Positions 61,702 to 64,000 of a DNA stretch of 64,000 nt are shown here, in pieces. The first letter of the stretch is position 1. Each line of letters begins with the position of its first letter. The notes under the pieces were generated by a model. That model was not told where the DNA came from. It was given only the letters and a program-made list of their open reading frames with translations, and searched no databases. A program made the position numbers and the translations under genes. Source of the stretch: Curtobacterium sp. MCSS17_015 (lineage in GTDB: Bacteria; Actinomycetota; Actinomycetes; Actinomycetales; Microbacteriaceae); NCBI RefSeq assembly GCF_003234265.2, contig NZ_CP126256.1, positions 1,860,001 to 1,924,000 on the forward strand, given 5' to 3'.

Positions 61702-63057
61702 ATGGCCCACGAACGACACGGGTTCGCGACCGAACAGGTGCACGGCGGGTTCCTGCCCGACGCCGGACACGGCGCACGCGTCCCCGCGATCCACATGTCG
61801 TCGGGGTTCCTCTTCGACGACGCCGCGCAGGCCCGAGACCGCTTCGCGGGAGCCGACGACGGCTACACGTACACCCGGCTCGGCAACCCGACGAACGGTG
61901 ACGTCGAGCGTCGCATCGCCCTGCTGGAGCACGGTGTCGAGGCGATCCTGGTCGGCAGCGGCCAGGCGGCGGCGACGGTCGCGTTCCTCGGGCTGCTCGC
62001 CGCGGGTGACCACGTGGTCAGCGCCGCGAGCATCTACGAGGGGACGCGGGGGTTGCTCCTGCAGAACCTCGGGCGGCTCGGCATCGAGGTCGACTTCGTC
62101 GCCGATGCGCGTGACCTCGACGCGTGGGCCGCCGCGGTCCGTCCCGAGACGAAGCTGTTCTTCGCCGAGACGATCCCGAACCCGAAGAACGACGTCCTCG
62201 ACATCTCCGGCGTCGCCGAGGTCGCCCACCGCGCCGGGGTTCCGCTCGTCGTGGACAACACCCTGGCCACCCCGTACCTCGTGCAGCCGGTCGACCACGG
62301 CGCCGACGTCGTCATCCACTCCGCGTCGAAGTTCCTGTCGGGCCACGGCGCCGGTCTCGGCGGGGTCGTCGTCGACGGCGGCCGGTTCGACTGGAGCGCC
62401 ACACCCGAGCGTTGGCCGCACCTCACCCGGCCGGACCGGTTGCTCGGCGGCGCGAGCCACGTCGAGCGCTCCGGCCACCGCGCGTTCATCGCGTACGCGC
62501 GGGAAGTCGTCGCGGCCCGCATCGGCCCGGCCCCGTCGCCCTTCAACGCGTTCCTCCTCCGACAGGGCATCGAGACACTGTCGCTCCGGGTCGAGCGCCA
62601 CGTCGCGAACGCGCTCGCCGTGGCCACGTGGTTGGAGGCGCAGCCGGAGGTGACGAGCGTCGACCACGCGGGGCTCGCCTCCAGTCCGCACCACGACCTC
62701 GCCCAGCGGTACCTGCCCCGCGGTGCCGGGTCCGTGTTCGCCTTCACGCTCGCCGGCGGCGAGCCGGCCGCGCACGCCCTCATCGACGCCGTGACGCTGT
62801 TCAGCCGGATGACCCACCTCGGCGACGTCCGGTCGCTCGTGCTGCACCCCGCGTCGACCACGCACGCCGGCAGGACTCCCGCGGAACGCGCCGCGCAGGG
62901 CATCGGCGACGGGCTCGTCCGCCTGTCGGTCGGCATCGAGGACGTCGCGGACCTCATCGGCGACCTGGAACGCGGCTTCGCCGCCGTGCGCCGAGCCGCC
63001 GTCGTCGGCCGGGAGGCCCGCCCCGCCTCCGCCGCGACCGTCGCCGGAGCGCGCTGA
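61702..63057 (+). CDS. PLP-dependent Cys/Met metabolism enzyme, MetY/cystathionine gamma-synthase-like
   Basis: A 451-residue PLP enzyme paralogous to metY at 24098. The cofactor Lys is near residue 210 (IHSASKFLSGHG); YTRLGNPT, GSGQAAATVAF and DNTLATPYL are family motifs, and HPASTTHAGRTPAERA near the C-terminus resembles O-acetylhomoserine sulfhydrylases. Ribosome binding site GGAGG precedes the ATG. It overlaps a flavin monooxygenase gene by 1 bp, which suggests a role in recovering sulfur (sulfide, sulfite or a thiol released by the monooxygenase) into homocysteine or cysteine. That pathway link is inference. Confidence 0.88.
   Translation: MAHERHGFATEQVHGGFLPDAGHGARVPAIHMSSGFLFDDAAQARDRFAGADDGYTYTRLGNPTNGDVERRIALLEHGVEAILVGSGQAAATVAFLGLLAAGDHVVSAASIYEGTRGLLLQNLGRLGIEVDFVADARDLDAWAAAVRPETKLFFAETIPNPKNDVLDISGVAEVAHRAGVPLVVDNTLATPYLVQPVDHGADVVIHSASKFLSGHGAGLGGVVVDGGRFDWSATPERWPHLTRPDRLLGGASHVERSGHRAFIAYAREVVAARIGPAPSPFNAFLLRQGIETLSLRVERHVANALAVATWLEAQPEVTSVDHAGLASSPHHDLAQRYLPRGAGSVFAFTLAGGEPAAHALIDAVTLFSRMTHLGDVRSLVLHPASTTHAGRTPAERAAQGIGDGLVRLSVGIEDVADLIGDLERGFAAVRRAAVVGREARPASAATVAGAR
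63010..63020 (+). repeat. CGGGAGGCCCG motif, copy inside the second MetY-like gene
   Basis: Encodes GREAR in the C-terminal tail, beyond the conserved enzyme core. Confidence 0.7.
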
Positions 63058-64000
63058 TGGCCGGCCTGCAGCACATCGGCTACTTCTTCTCGCGCGGGTT
63101 CGGTCCGCAGGCGTGGGGCCGGGCGGACTGGCACTGGGGGTACGACTGGACGAGGCCCGACCTGTACCAGCAGTCGGTGCGGGCGCTCGAGGACGCAGGG
63201 TTCGACCTCGTCATCGCCGAGGACGCCGTCTCGCTCGGGGACCCGTCGACGCTCGACCTCCGGATCCGGCAGGCGTACGGGGGTCCGAAGCACGACCCGC
63301 TCCTGCTCGCCCCGTGGCTGTTCGCCGCCACCCGGCGCATCGGCGTGGCACCGACGGTGAACGCCGGGGTCACGCCGCCGTACCTCGCCGCTCGGCAGCT
63401 CGCCACGCTCGCGCACCTGTCGTCCGGCCGACTCGGCGTCAACGTCGTCACGGACGTGGGCAGCGCCCGGCACGCCGGCCTCGACCCGTTGCCGCACGAC
63501 GCCGCCTACGACCGCGCCGAGGAGTGGATCGGGCTGCTCCGACGCCTCTGGCGCTCGTGGGGTCCCGGGTACGTCGGGTCCGAGTCGGACTGGCACTTCG
63601 CCGACGGGGCCGCACTCGACGCGTTCACCCACGAGGGCGGGTACTTCCGCACCGCCGGGCCGCTCAACGCCCTCCCCCTCGACGACGACCCCGTCGTGGT
63701 CTCCCCCGGCGGCTCGGGCCGCGGCCTCGGCTTCGCGGGGGCGCACTCCGACGTGCAGCTCGCCCTCGCGCCCCTGTCCGCGGCAGCCGTCTCGGCCTAC
63801 CGGCGGAAGGTCCACGACGCCGCAGCGCTCGTCGGCCGCAGCCCGACCGACCTGCGCGTCCTGTTCGTCCTCAAGCCCGTCCTGGTCTCCTCGGCCGCCG
63901 AGGCCGACCGCATCGTCGAGGCATCACGGCACCCGTCGGACGACGACCTGCGCGCCGTGGCCCTGGCGTTCTCGAGCGACTCCGAGACCGACCTGCTCGC
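63057..64000 (+). CDS. LLM-class flavin-dependent monooxygenase (NtaA/SnaA/DszA type), truncated by the window end
   Basis: The first 314 residues of a bacterial-luciferase-like FMNH2-dependent monooxygenase; the C-terminus lies beyond base 64000. Visible features are HWGYDWTRPDLYQQSVRALEDAGFDLVIAED, a TIM-barrel strand series (RIGVAPTVNAGVTPPYLAARQLATLAHLSSGRLGVNVVT) and DRAEEWIGLLRRLW, all typical of the NtaA/DszA group that oxidises organosulfur or chelator substrates. The ATG overlaps the stop of the PLP enzyme by one base (TGATG). A flavin reductase would be needed and may follow outside the window. Confidence 0.85.
   Translation, partial: MAGLQHIGYFFSRGFGPQAWGRADWHWGYDWTRPDLYQQSVRALEDAGFDLVIAEDAVSLGDPSTLDLRIRQAYGGPKHDPLLLAPWLFAATRRIGVAPTVNAGVTPPYLAARQLATLAHLSSGRLGVNVVTDVGSARHAGLDPLPHDAAYDRAEEWIGLLRRLWRSWGPGYVGSESDWHFADGAALDAFTHEGGYFRTAGPLNALPLDDDPVVVSPGGSGRGLGFAGAHSDVQLALAPLSAAAVSAYRRKVHDAAALVGRSPTDLRVLFVLKPVLVSSAAEADRIVEASRHPSDDDLRAVALAFSSDSETDLL

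Noticed and set aside
1..64000. tRNA, rRNA, CRISPR, prophage integrase or insertion-sequence transposase
   Set aside because: None of their signatures was seen in the intergenic spaces or coding frames; most intergenic gaps are shorter than 250 bp.

Overview
This 64 kb window comes from a high-GC actinobacterium. Very GC-rich codons, frequent GTG starts, many apparently leaderless genes, a fused 2-oxoglutarate dehydrogenase (Kgd/OdhA type), a SigR/RsrA-like pair beside aroA and rsgA, and a GuaB1-type IMPDH-family enzyme all point that way. I read it as Microbacteriaceae, most likely a Curtobacterium-like organism; the genus is an inference from gene content and style. It looks like ordinary chromosome: no rRNA, tRNA, CRISPR array, prophage or insertion sequence was found.

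Layout. 1-3.4 kb: the end of a flavoprotein disulfide-reductase-like gene, a small HExxH protein, and a siderophore-utilisation pair behind an iron-box-like promoter. 3.4-9.5 kb: an alpha/beta hydrolase and a complete five-gene peptide-type ABC importer. 9.6-14.9 kb: amidase, unknown protein, ABC-F ATPase and a CYP152-type P450 peroxygenase carrying the OleT-type distal histidine. 14.9-17.9 kb: gluconokinase, gluconate permease and a divergent GntR regulator around a palindromic operator. 17.9-23.5 kb: acetyltransferase, uracil-DNA glycosylase, S51 peptidase-like protein, phosphoribosyltransferase, SDR, acyltransferase and AraC regulator. 23.7-26.8 kb: a small ORF, then metY and metX. 26.9-30.2 kb: a histidine kinase, a degenerate kinase-like partner and a response regulator. 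30.5-32.2 kb: MFS exporter and zinc-ribbon miniprotein. 32.4-38.6 kb: an Rhs/YD-repeat polymorphic toxin interrupted by one amber codon, its immunity-like lipoprotein, and a decayed second toxin-tip/immunity cassette. 38.6-46.7 kb: thiamine-binding protein, GT87-like transferase, YceI, NAD(P)HX dehydratase, HAD phosphatase, two CNNM-CBS proteins and GuaB1. 46.9-55.8 kb: Kgd, acetyltransferase, SigR/RsrA, aroA-rsgA-hisN. 55.9-64 kb: MFS exporter, large LuxR regulator, M50-like membrane protein, and a second Cys/Met-metabolism PLP enzyme coupled to a flavin monooxygenase that runs off the end.

Two patterns cut across the genes. An 11-bp word, CGGGAGGCCCG, occurs at least 13 times. Eleven copies lie on the plus strand regardless of gene direction. 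It is concentrated between genes and in protein linkers, and one inverted pair forms a 50-bp perfect palindrome between convergent genes. Separately, two diverged copies of an 82/83-bp element with GGTTCC/GGAACC ends sit in convergent intergenic spaces. Many first-in-operon genes have a TANNNT -10-like hexamer only 6-9 bp before the start codon and no ribosome binding site, which suggests leaderless transcripts.
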